DNA of 10,884 nucleotides from Wolbachia endosymbiont of Mansonella ozzardi (GTDB lineage: Bacteria > Pseudomonadota > Alphaproteobacteria > Rickettsiales > Anaplasmataceae): contig NZ_JADAKK010000043.1 in assembly GCF_020278625.1 (NCBI RefSeq), positions 1 to 10,884 on the forward strand. The letters run 5' to 3'. A program made the translations under genes and the position numbers. Shown piece after piece: positions 1-7,343 of the stretch (positions are counted from its first letter, which is position 1; the number at the start of each line of letters is the position of its first letter). Below the pieces are notes generated by a model. It was not told where the DNA came from. It saw only the letters and a program-made list of their open reading frames with translations, and made no database searches.

Positions 1-134
1 AGTTTTTTTCGTTTCTATTGAATACTAATGCTCTATCAAAAGTTTGTTATGCGAGTAATCTAATGTTGTTTTGTGCACCTATGTGATATTTGATAACTCC
101 TCCTTTACAAACTTTATGTCACGCAATATAGAAA

Positions 135-163
135 TTGTGGAAAGAGTTTGTTTTTGGTATTAT
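135..163 (+). promoter_or_regulatory. Candidate sigma70-type promoter of gpmI
   Basis: TTGTGG at 135-140 and TATTAT at 158-163 are 17 bases apart and precede the gpmI start by 27 bases. A competing reading is TTGTTT (148-153) with TATAGA (172-177), which would leave almost no leader. In DNA this AT-rich such matches arise by chance, so the call is tentative. The rest of 1-134 shows no gene or clear structure. Confidence 0.35.
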
Positions 164-190
164 GTTATATCTATAGAATTCTAGCACCGT

Positions 191-1759
191 ATGAACTTTA
201 AATCGGTTGTTTTATGTATACTAGATGGCTGGGGAAATGGAATAGAAAATAGTGAATATAATGCTATTAGCAATGCAAAGCCACCCTGTTGGCAGTATAT
301 TGGCTCTAAATACCCAAGATGCAGTTTATCTGCCTGTGGGATCGATGTTGGGCTACCAGATGGTCAAATAGGCAATTCAGAAGTTGGCCATATGAATATT
401 GGCAGTGGCAGAGTAGTGATGCAAAGCCTACAGCGGATTAATCAAGAAATAGGAGCAATAGAAAGCAATGCAAATCTACAAAGCTTTATTGGCAATTTAA
501 AAAGTAAGCATGGCGTATGCCATATAATGGGATTAGTGTCAGACGGTGGTGTTCATTCGCATCAAAAACATATTTCAACCCTAGCAAATAAAATATCCCA
601 ACATGGAATTAAAGTGATGATACATGCATTTTTAGATGGCAGAGATACATTACCAAATTCGGGGAAAAAATGCATTCAAGAATTTGAAGAGAGTATAAAG
701 GGCAATGACATAAGAATTGCTACCGTCTCTGGACGTTATTACGCTATGGACCGTGATAACAGGTGGAAAAGAACAATTGAGGCTTATGAAGTCATCGCAT
801 TTGCAAGGACACCTTGTCACAATAGTGTGATGTCGTTGATTGACGATAATTATCAAAACAACATAACTGATGAGTTTATCAGACCTGCAGTAATAGGTAA
901 CTATCAAGGTATAAAGCCAGAAGATGGAGTGTTACTGGCTAACTTCCGTGCCGATCGAATGATACAATTGTCAAGTATTTTGCTTGGTAAAACAGACTTC
1001 TTGGATGTCATTCCAACATGTGACGCTGGAATTTATGGTCAAACTGCTCAGATGACAGAAGACTATAAACAAAAACCATTTTCTTCGATTCTAAGTATGG
1101 TGGAATACAAAGCGGACTTAAAAATTCCCTGTCTTTTTCCTCCTACATCCTTTGCCAACACTCTAGGACAGGCAATAGCGGATAATAAACTACGACAGTT
1201 GCGTATTGCTGAAACTGAAAAATACGCTCATGTAACTTTCTTTTTCAATTGCGGCAAAGAAGAACCTTTTCCCGGTGAAGAAAGAATTCTCATTCCTTCA
1301 CCAAAAGTTAAAACTTATGATTTGCAGCCTGAAATGTCAGCCTTCGAGCTCACAGAAAAGCTTGTAGAAAAAATTTATTCCCAAGAATTCTCACTGATAG
1401 TTGTAAATTACGCTAACCCTGATATGGTAGGTCATACAGGTAACATGAAAGCAGCTCAGAATGCTGTGCTAGCTATAGATAATTGCCTTATGAAAGTGCT
1501 CAATGCTGCTGAGGAAGTAGGTAATGCTGCGCTCATCATTACGGCAGATCACGGCAATGTTGAATGCATGTTCGATGAAGAAAACAACACACCTCATACA
1601 TCACATACTTTGAACACAGTTCCATTCATTGCATGCTCTGATTCTTATAACAATCTGAAGCTGAGAGATGGAAGGCTATCTGATATCGCTCCCACTATTT
1701 TACAGTTACTTGGAATTAAAAAACCAGACGAAATAACAGGTAGTTCATTGATTATATAA
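191..1759 (+). CDS. gpmI: 2,3-bisphosphoglycerate-independent phosphoglycerate mutase
   Basis: Interconverts 3- and 2-phosphoglycerate in cytosolic glycolysis/gluconeogenesis, using two metal ions (usually Mn) and a phosphoserine intermediate. The 522-residue protein is close to the usual 500-515 for the family. Visible signatures run in order: the metal-binding DGWG at 12-15; [13 protein letters not shown] at 62-74, whose Ser63 is the phosphorylated nucleophile; GVHSH and DGRDT in the transferase insert; [45 protein letters not shown]; and TADHGNVE near the C-terminus with metal ligands. All catalytic blocks are present and the frame is unbroken. The ATG at 191 is chosen because DGWG then falls at the usual distance from the N-terminus, although no strong Shine-Dalgarno precedes it. 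The 3' end overlaps the minus-strand pseudogene by 15 bases. The enzyme is unrelated to the cofactor-dependent form used by vertebrates. Confidence 0.97.
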   Translation: MNFKSVVLCILDGWGNGIENSEYNAISNAKPPCWQYIGSKYPRCSLSACGIDVGLPDGQIGNSEVGHMNIGSGRVVMQSLQRINQEIGAIESNANLQSFIGNLKSKHGVCHIMGLVSDGGVHSHQKHISTLANKISQHGIKVMIHAFLDGRDTLPNSGKKCIQEFEESIKGNDIRIATVSGRYYAMDRDNRWKRTIEAYEVIAFARTPCHNSVMSLIDDNYQNNITDEFIRPAVIGNYQGIKPEDGVLLANFRADRMIQLSSILLGKTDFLDVIPTCDAGIYGQTAQMTEDYKQKPFSSILSMVEYKADLKIPCLFPPTSFANTLGQAIADNKLRQLRIAETEKYAHVTFFFNCGKEEPFPGEERILIPSPKVKTYDLQPEMSAFELTEKLVEKIYSQEFSLIVVNYANPDMVGHTGNMKAAQNAVLAIDNCLMKVLNAAEEVGNAALIITADHGNVECMFDEENNTPHTSHTLNTVPFIACSDSYNNLKLRDGRLSDIAPTILQLLGIKKPDEITGSSLII

Positions 1760-2532
1760 GCAGCTAATACGTTTTATGGCATTATAATCCACTATCAAGA
1801 ATTGATTTGCATTTGGAAATAAAACACTGTGCAAAGCAGATAGCATATCTATTTGCTGCTCTAAATGACCATGCCCTGCTGCTTCCACATTAGAGTACCG
1901 AATATCGTTTTCTCCAGCATACACAGATAAAGAACCATCGTCTTCAACCGTTTTGTTGCTTTGCAATATTATACTGGAAACTTCCTTCTGTTTTAAAGCT
2001 TCGAAGCAATCTTCAACTGTCGTGTAGAAAAACTCACCGTTCCGCTCCCTGGACATACTTCTCGATAAATCTTCAGTACATTACGGAAAAGTGGCGGAGA
2101 AAATAGCTTTTGAATGAGTAGCTGGGAGAGTTGTAGTTATTATGAAGAGCGATGACACGGTCTTGACCAAGAAGCAAGAAATTTAAAAATTTTTCTGTAA
2201 AATTTCCAACTACTTTCAAAGCACCTTCCGAAAAATTGCCAAATTATTTTAAACTAGCCTCTGCACTCACGTCATCAAATACACAGTTGGGATCAAACTC
2301 ATACTTCTCACCATTTAAATTCTACATTACGTAAAGTACCATTGCCATGAATAATATACAACATCCTTCCGCCAAATTGTTGGATTATGCACTTGCCGGC
2401 CTCTTTTGAATTTACCTCATTTTGATGCACGTTAATAAAATTAATTTCACTTATGTCATCACTTTCAATAAAAAGTTTAACTGTGGTACTGCCTAATGTT
2501 AGGTTGTGCTCTTTAGTGTTAATATTTGTCAT
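1745..2532 (-). pseudogene. Degraded M14-like zinc peptidase/deacylase gene, multiply frameshifted
   Basis: Reading the minus strand from ATG 2532, which follows a good GGGGGAAG ribosome site, gives 74 residues ending at TGA 2308. The meaning continues in a second frame (NGEKYEFDPNC, then ALHNNYNSPSYSFKSYF) with an in-frame TAA at 2244-2246. It then moves to a third frame at the A4 run 2100-2103 (SPPLFRNVLKIYREVCPGSG), and finally at the A5 run 2028-2032 to the frame ending at 1745 (FFYTTVEDCFEALK, DDGSLSVYAG, VEAAGHGHLEQQ). Joined, this is about 260 residues. HQNE (an HxxE zinc motif, residues 36-39), FDPN followed by Cys where I expect Arg, ALHNN, and a late VEA..GH suggest an M14-type metallopeptidase or deacylase fold; this is family inference without a search. 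It lies 66 bases downstream of fabD on the same strand, so it may share its transcript. The 74- and 103-codon open pieces should not be read as separate genes. Confidence 0.75.
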
Positions 2533-2598
2533 ACTTCCCCCACCCTTACCTTAATTGATAGAATTAACAATCAGCCTTATTTGCGCTAGCTATACGCT

Positions 2599-3579
2599 TT
2601 AACTTAACCCAACTTCTAGATTTTCCGCTGTTAACACTAACGATTCATTAAGAAAATTATCAATATCACTAATGCTATCTATATTTTTTGTACTGATGGA
2701 TTGATCAATTCTTTTAACTAGATTAGATAAAACTTTATTAGGCCCAATTTCAACGAATTTGTTAACGTTACGGTTTACCATATACAAAACCATCTCTCTC
2801 CACCTTACTTTGCTTATGATTTGCTTAGCAAGCAAACCTCTTATTATTTTTGGGTCACTTTCTTCTTTGGCTGTAACATTTGATACAAATGAAATCAAAG
2901 GTCGAGCTACTGTAATGCTTTCCAAAAATTCCAAAAGTTTTTCATCAGCAGGTTTCATAAGAGATGAATGAAAAGGCCCACTAACTTGCAATTTAATTAG
3001 TTTCCTCACGCTTGAGTTTCTGAATAAATCGGGCAACATCTCAAGAGCTTCCGCAGTGCCGCTTACCACTACCTGTCTACCGCCATTATCGTTTGCAATT
3101 TCACAAACCCCTTCAATTTTTGCTGATTTCAATATATCTTCTACTTCGCTTACCTCTGCTCCAAGCAATGCAACCATTCCGCCTTTACATTTCAGAGAGG
3201 CTTCATGCATCGCTTCACCGCGAACTTTCAGTAGCTTGACTGCAGACTCAAGAGTCAACACTCCTGCAGCACATAGTGCTGTATACTCGCCAACTGAATG
3301 GCCACAAATATGCTGAACGTTGCAATCAGATAAAAGAGATCTGCCAAACACATGCTCCATAACACGTAGCGTTGAAATTGACACTGCCATTATAGCTGGC
3401 TGAGCATTTTCTGTGATAGTTAATTCTTCAATAGGGCCGTCAAAAATTAAACTAGATAACTTTCTACTTAGTATACTATCTACTTCATTAAATACCTGTC
3501 TTGCAACAGAGAATTCACTATATAAACTCTTTCCCATTCCTACAAACTGAGAGCCCTGACCAGGGAAAGCAAAAATCAT
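2599..3579 (-). CDS. fabD: Malonyl-CoA-ACP transacylase
   Basis: Moves the malonyl group from coenzyme A to acyl carrier protein, supplying the extender unit for type II fatty acid synthesis in the cytosol. The protein has 326 residues against about 310 in E. coli, with the extra length mostly at the C-terminus. Signatures: PGQGSQFVGMG at 6-16, where Gln11 belongs to the oxyanion hole; GHSVGEY at 93-99 with nucleophile Ser95; Arg120 in KVRGEAM, the malonate-carboxylate binder; and GPFHSSLM with catalytic His204. These match Ser92, Arg117 and His201 of E. coli with a constant shift of three. The ATG at 3579 starts directly at the conserved N-terminal strand MIFAFPGQGSQ, so the start is secure although no Shine-Dalgarno is evident. 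No other fab gene adjoins it, which fits the scattered gene order of Rickettsiales. It is transcribed from a divergent promoter shared with the rpmE side. Confidence 0.97.
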   Translation of the reverse strand: MIFAFPGQGSQFVGMGKSLYSEFSVARQVFNEVDSILSRKLSSLIFDGPIEELTITENAQPAIMAVSISTLRVMEHVFGRSLLSDCNVQHICGHSVGEYTALCAAGVLTLESAVKLLKVRGEAMHEASLKCKGGMVALLGAEVSEVEDILKSAKIEGVCEIANDNGGRQVVVSGTAEALEMLPDLFRNSSVRKLIKLQVSGPFHSSLMKPADEKLLEFLESITVARPLISFVSNVTAKEESDPKIIRGLLAKQIISKVRWREMVLYMVNRNVNKFVEIGPNKVLSNLVKRIDQSISTKNIDSISDIDNFLNESLVLTAENLEVGLS

Positions 3580-3604
3580 AATAATTATTATTTATTTTTC
3601 ATCA

Positions 3605-3632
3605 AGTATACTACTTTATTTATTTTCGTCAA
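3605..3632 (-). promoter_or_regulatory. Sigma70-type promoter of fabD
   Basis: On the minus strand TTGACG (3632-3627) is followed after 16 bases by TATACT (3610-3605). Both boxes are one base from consensus. Transcription would start near 3598, giving a leader of about 20 bases before the fabD ATG at 3579. It sits back to back with the rpmE promoter. Confidence 0.65.
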
Positions 3633-3648
3633 TATTTTAGAATAATAA

Positions 3649-3677
3649 TTGACTTAGTGGATCGAATCTACTAGAAT
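3649..3677 (+). promoter_or_regulatory. Sigma70-type promoter of rpmE-nadK
   Basis: TTGACT at 3649-3654 and TAGAAT at 3672-3677 are exactly 17 bases apart and each box is one base from consensus. The predicted start is near 3684, about 23 bases before the rpmE ATG. This is among the best promoter matches in the window. Confidence 0.7.
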
Positions 3678-3706
3678 GTTAACTAGCAAAAAGTTTGTAG
3701 GTAGCA

Positions 3707-3919
3707 ATGGTAGAAATTGATTATCATAAGATTACTATAATCATGACAAATGGTCAAAAGTTTGAAACTCGTTCCACTTATGGAAAGGACGGTGATAAGG
3801 TAAAACTTGATAGAGATCCTCTAACCCACCCTGCATGGACTGGAAGTTTGACAAGTGGATCGGCAAGCAAAACTAGCAAAATAGCTAAGTTTAATGATAA
3901 ATATGGAGGTATCTTCTAG
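3707..3919 (+). CDS. rpmE: 50S ribosomal protein L31
   Basis: Small protein of the large ribosomal subunit, near the central protuberance at the interface with the 30S subunit. The 70-residue product carries the L31 core: IDYHKITIIMTNGQKFETRSTYGK, then LDRDPLTHPAWTG. The order DYH, then FETRSTYGK, then HPAWTG is diagnostic of the family. It has no cysteines at all, so it is the zinc-free form. The basic, Ser/Thr-rich tail KTSKIAKFNDKYGGIF follows the globular part. The N-terminus is slightly short compared with forms beginning MKKDIHPDYH, but no upstream in-frame start fits. GTAGGTAG just before the ATG is a modest ribosome site. nadK begins 26 bases downstream on the same strand, so the two are probably co-transcribed from the promoter at 3649-3677. 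Confidence 0.93.
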   Translation: MVEIDYHKITIIMTNGQKFETRSTYGKDGDKVKLDRDPLTHPAWTGSLTSGSASKTSKIAKFNDKYGGIF

Positions 3920-3945
3920 TTTTTGCTTCTTTCTCTGAGTGAAGC

Positions 3946-4740
3946 ATGCATAAATATAAAAATATAGCCTACGTTGCTTCTGAGTCACCAAAATCGCAGG
4001 AAGTATCCAAGCTGTTACAAAAATTTAATCTTATCAATATAACAGAGGAAAATAAATCCGAAATTGATCTACTCATAGTCATTGGCGGTGATGGCTTTAT
4101 GTTACGCACCCTGCATAATTACGTGATAGGAAATAAAAACATACATGTATATGGAGTAAATACTGGTAACGTTGGATTTTTGATGAATAAATGCTTTAGC
4201 CGCAGCGAAGATCTAACTGATAACATAGAATACACAATCCCAACTCAGCTCACTTTGTTAAAAATGGAAGCTACAGATATAGGTGGCAAAAAATATCATT
4301 ACATAGCATTAAATGAAGTATATGTTTTTAGAAAAGCGAATCAAATAGTAGAAATGAATGTTACTATCAATGACAAGTTAAAAGTAGAAAAATTTAGAGG
4401 GGATGGAATAATATTGTCTACCCCAACCGGTAGCGCTGCATATAACTTTTCTGCCGGAGGCCCAATTTTACCATTAAACTCAAACTTATTTGCACTGACC
4501 TCTGTTAATAGCTATCACCCAAGGCATTGGAACGGAGCGTTAATTTCAAGTGATACAGTAGTACAAATTGACATTAACGACGTGGAAAATCGTCCAGCAC
4601 TTGTAGTATCAGATTACAAGGAATTTCGTAATATATCACAAATAAAAATGCAGAAAGACCATGAGAACACAGTTACTCTACTTTTTGATAGAGATTATTC
4701 ACTAGACAAAAGAATCTTTGATAGGCAATTTTTATACTAA
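3946..4740 (+). CDS. nadK: NAD kinase
   Basis: Phosphorylates NAD to NADP with ATP or polyphosphate in the cytosol, the only route to NADP and so expected to be essential. The 264 residues fit the short NAD kinases of Rickettsiales. Signatures: VIGGDGFMLRTLH, with GGDG at 47-50 and the catalytic Asp49; YGVNTGNVGFLM at 69-80; the NE pair at 123-124 in IALNEVYVF; and KFRGDGIILSTPTGSAAYNFSAGGPI from 149, the nucleotide-binding loop. The later VNSYHPRHW block corresponds to the usual SPFxPRxW. The ATG at 3946 places GGDG at the expected distance, and GAGTGAAG just upstream can serve as ribosome site. An inverted repeat TGCTTC/GAAGCA (3924-3929, 3941-3946) touches the start codon. It follows rpmE by 26 bases, with no terminator seen between. 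Confidence 0.95.
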   Translation: MHKYKNIAYVASESPKSQEVSKLLQKFNLINITEENKSEIDLLIVIGGDGFMLRTLHNYVIGNKNIHVYGVNTGNVGFLMNKCFSRSEDLTDNIEYTIPTQLTLLKMEATDIGGKKYHYIALNEVYVFRKANQIVEMNVTINDKLKVEKFRGDGIILSTPTGSAAYNFSAGGPILPLNSNLFALTSVNSYHPRHWNGALISSDTVVQIDINDVENRPALVVSDYKEFRNISQIKMQKDHENTVTLLFDRDYSLDKRIFDRQFLY

Positions 4741-4833
4741 ATTTTTCATATTTATTCTTAAATTAGTATTTACTACATCTTAACAACTATAGTGTAATCA
4801 ACACAGCATTAGTAATTAATTTCGGAGAGTAAT

Positions 4834-6138
4834 ATGCTAAAATCAGTCACAGGAGAATCCCAAGTAAAATTAACTTCCTACGAGAAAAGGGATGAAGATA
4901 GCGAGACAGCACCAAAAACTCTGCCACAAGTAGCATTCAGAACAATTACTCCAGGAAAAAATGAGAACAAAATTATACAACCTACAAATCCGTTTGATGA
5001 ATCAAATTCTGAAGGTGAAGAAGAGGAAACATCAAGGTCATTGGATAGTGGAGTAGATAATCGAAGTTTGAAAAGATCAGTTTCCGAAGGGACGATATAT
5101 AGCCTACCTTGGGATAATAATAAAATATTGGAAGATTTGAAAAGATTATCCGCCAATAAACTCAGCAGTGGTTCAGGTACACCTCCAACTCTCCTCACAC
5201 CAAAAGGTGATGGTGATATTGAAAGTAGTGAAATAGATTCAACAACTCCTTTAATCAACTCAAGTAAAAAAACAAACAGATTCTTGCCAAGAGTAAAATA
5301 CGCTATGCAGCAGAAGGGCTTTATAATTTCTAGTGTAAGTGCTATTGTGCTTGGCGCATCTGCAGCTTTAGTATCTTTGCAAGATAAAGCAAAGTTTATC
5401 CCATTTTTTACGAATAGCTCCAGATATGTTACCATACCAGTCATTGTACTCGCTTCATTACTTGCGATTATTCCAATATTTTGTGCAATAAAACAATTTA
5501 GAAACACTGATGAATGTCAAACCCAAGGAAAAAATTCGGATGAGATTTTAGATGAAATGTTGGAGCTCCAGCCAAAGGATAAAGTAATAAAATCTGTAAG
5601 ATTGGAATATAGCAATGGCACTCACTCAAATTTTGCACTTAACGCTTGGAAAGCTAAAAACGGCTTCATTAACATTGATGAAAAAGTAATTAGTAGAACT
5701 AACAAAATAGAATCAGTAATCAACAATAGGCCAATATTTACTGCATTGTTAACTGGCGTAGTTGTTGCAAATATCGCGCTTCCTTTAGGGCTACTTGCAA
5801 TAGATGGTGTTAATAATGTACAAAAATTTTATCGGAATCTTTTGAACCACAATGTAGGATTATCATTACTTATAGGCTCAGGTATACTTACATTATTAAT
5901 CATATGCCTTGGTGTACATTACCATAACAAAACAAATTGTACTAATCTTATATCTTCTCTAGAAGAGATCAACACTGAAAACGTTAACAAGGAATTCATT
6001 AAAGAAATAAAACGCGAAAGAACAAATGTTCTTGAGGAAAATCACAGTAAAGACGCTAAGCGCAGTAGCTTAACGCTTGAGCAAGTTGTGGTTCAATCTC
6101 ACAATTATTCAAATGTTGTTTACGGTGTTGGTGGATAA
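4834..6138 (+). CDS. Unrecognised four-helix membrane protein with acidic disordered N-terminus
   Basis: I do not recognise this 434-residue protein. Residues 1-160 are hydrophilic and rich in Ser, Glu, Asp, Thr and Pro, with an acidic run EGEEEE near 60-65, and look disordered. Four hydrophobic segments follow in two pairs: about 163-181, 198-219, 301-323 and 341-363. Between the pairs (220-300) is a soluble stretch with EILDEMLELQ. The C-terminus (365-434) is charged and helical, with EFIKEIKRER, and ends in NVVYGVGG. There is no cleavable signal peptide. GGAG at 4824-4827 lies six bases before ATG 4834 and fixes the start. The gene stands alone, 93 bases after nadK and closed by a GC hairpin. 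Paired helices with a long polar head recall host-directed membrane proteins of intracellular bacteria, but that role is a guess. A long antisense open frame over its N-terminal half is a shadow. Confidence 0.85.
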   Translation: MLKSVTGESQVKLTSYEKRDEDSETAPKTLPQVAFRTITPGKNENKIIQPTNPFDESNSEGEEEETSRSLDSGVDNRSLKRSVSEGTIYSLPWDNNKILEDLKRLSANKLSSGSGTPPTLLTPKGDGDIESSEIDSTTPLINSSKKTNRFLPRVKYAMQQKGFIISSVSAIVLGASAALVSLQDKAKFIPFFTNSSRYVTIPVIVLASLLAIIPIFCAIKQFRNTDECQTQGKNSDEILDEMLELQPKDKVIKSVRLEYSNGTHSNFALNAWKAKNGFINIDEKVISRTNKIESVINNRPIFTALLTGVVVANIALPLGLLAIDGVNNVQKFYRNLLNHNVGLSLLIGSGILTLLIICLGVHYHNKTNCTNLISSLEEINTENVNKEFIKEIKRERTNVLEENHSKDAKRSSLTLEQVVVQSHNYSNVVYGVGG

Positions 6139-6162
6139 ATAAATTCTCTACAAAATATTAAT

Positions 6163-6177
6163 GCCCCTTAATGGGGC
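6163..6177 (+). terminator. GC-stem hairpin after the four-helix protein gene
   Basis: GCCCC (6163-6167) and GGGGC (6173-6177) form a perfect five-base stem with loop TTAAT, 25 bases after the stop codon. It is the most GC-rich spot in an AT-rich gap. The following run is only ATAATTCTTA, so it is a weak intrinsic terminator at best. Confidence 0.5.
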
Positions 6178-6195
6178 GATAATTCTTATGTATTA

Positions 6196-6238
6196 AGCAA
6201 ATTTTACATTTGCTAAAGTCTCCCTATTTGAGTATCTT
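6196..6238 (+). promoter_or_regulatory. Candidate promoter and overlapping inverted repeat before the iron-binding protein
   Basis: AGCAAAT (6196-6202) and ATTTGCT (6208-6214) form a perfect seven-base inverted repeat with a five-base centre. Its right arm overlaps a possible -35 box TTGCTA (6210-6215), which is 17 bases from TATCTT (6233-6238). Transcription would begin near 6245, just before the coding start. The placement would suit a repressor site, but the repressor is unknown and both boxes are only moderate matches. Confidence 0.35.
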
Positions 6239-6265
6239 TAACTATAAGAAACTATTGTGTTCAAT

Positions 6266-7297
6266 ATGAAAAGAGCTTTAATACTCACATTTCTAATAAC
6301 AGTTGTATTAATAGTCGTTGCTTACTTGTACAAGAACAGTGAAACTGACAATTCACGAGTGGTGAATGTTTATTCATCACGTAAAGAAGAGTTAGTACGC
6401 ACTTTATTTGATGAATTCACAAAAGATACGGGCATCAAGGTACGTTATATTATTGATGATTATTCTCAATTGCTCTCACGCATGGAAAATGGTGGTGAAG
6501 CTGACTTATTTTTAACTGCGGACGCAGTGAATTTAATTTTAGCAAAAAAAAGAGATCTTCTGTCCCAGGTAGACTCAGAGGTTTTAAAAAGTGCTATACC
6601 TGCAAAATTTAGAGATAGTGAAAATTATTGGTTTGGCCTTACAAAAAGAACTAGAATATTAGTTTACAATAAAGAATCAGTGGACCCTAAGGATCTAAGT
6701 ACTTACGAAGACCTAGCAAATGAGAAATGGAAAGGAAAAATATTAGTACGTTCTTCTACGAGTCCATATAACCTATCATTGATTGCTTTTATAATTGCAA
6801 ATGATGGTTTTGAAAAGGCAAAAGAATGGGTCTGTGGAATTGTGAGCAATATGGCAAGAAAACCAAGTGGTGGCGATACTGACCAAATCCACGCTGTAGC
6901 TGCTGGTGAAGGAGATGTTGCAATAGTAAATAGCTATTATTTTGCAAGGGTTCTTTTATCAGGAAATGGAAATAAAAGGAATATTATAGACAAGCTAGGG
7001 GTTTTCTTCCCTAATCAAAATGATAATGGCGTAATGGTAAACATTAGTGGTGCAGCGGTAACAAAAAACTCAAAAAACAGAGAAAATGCTATAACTTTGC
7101 TGGAATTTTTAGTAAGCAAGCAAGCTCAAGAACTATATGCTAAAAAAAATCAGGAATATCCTATTGTTGAAGGTATCGAAACTTCCGACGTATTAAAATC
7201 TTGGGGGAACTATTTACAAAGTAACTTACCTCTCAGCAAGCTTGAAGAACACCTGCTAGAAGCTGTTATGATAGCTGACAAGTTTAAATGGAAATGA
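6266..7297 (+). CDS. Fe(3+) ABC transporter substrate-binding protein (FbpA/AfuA type)
   Basis: Binds ferric iron in the periplasm and hands it to an inner-membrane ABC permease. The N-terminus MKRALILTFLITVVLIVVAYLY is a signal peptide or membrane anchor with two basic residues and a hydrophobic core and no lipobox cysteine. The mature part starts with VVNVYSSRKEELV, the family's first strand and iron-side tyrosine region. It continues with GIKVRYIIDD, EADLFLTADAVNL, YWFGLTKRTRILVYNK, EKWKGKILVR and the tandem-tyrosine site NSYYFARV that ligates iron in FbpA, then GAAVTKNSKNRENAITLLEFLVS. Total length (about 343 residues) is normal. An in-frame GTG at 6257 would add three residues and has a slightly better placed AAGAA; I prefer ATG 6266 because it starts the signal peptide with MKR. 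No permease or ATPase gene is adjacent, so its partners must lie elsewhere. I leave the symbol blank because fbpA, afuA and idiA names are used interchangeably. Confidence 0.92.
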   Translation: MKRALILTFLITVVLIVVAYLYKNSETDNSRVVNVYSSRKEELVRTLFDEFTKDTGIKVRYIIDDYSQLLSRMENGGEADLFLTADAVNLILAKKRDLLSQVDSEVLKSAIPAKFRDSENYWFGLTKRTRILVYNKESVDPKDLSTYEDLANEKWKGKILVRSSTSPYNLSLIAFIIANDGFEKAKEWVCGIVSNMARKPSGGDTDQIHAVAAGEGDVAIVNSYYFARVLLSGNGNKRNIIDKLGVFFPNQNDNGVMVNISGAAVTKNSKNRENAITLLEFLVSKQAQELYAKKNQEYPIVEGIETSDVLKSWGNYLQSNLPLSKLEEHLLEAVMIADKFKWK

Positions 7298-7343
7298 TGC
7301 TCAGCACACCGGGCAAGAAGATTTACGTTGATGCCATGCCGAT

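Noticed and set aside
650..907. 85-codon minus-strand open frame
   Set aside because: Lies wholly inside gpmI, whose catalytic motifs are clear; no ribosome site or family resemblance.
1745..2056. 103-codon ORF as an independent gene
   Set aside because: Its start lies inside the frame-shifted middle of a longer protein; the coherent sequence begins upstream in other frames.
2759..3316. Two plus-strand open frames (70 and 86 codons)
   Set aside because: Antisense shadows of fabD, which is intact with all catalytic residues.
4878..5507. 209-codon minus-strand open frame
   Set aside because: Antisense to the head of the four-helix protein, which has a good ribosome site; the antisense product looks like random hydrophobic translation.
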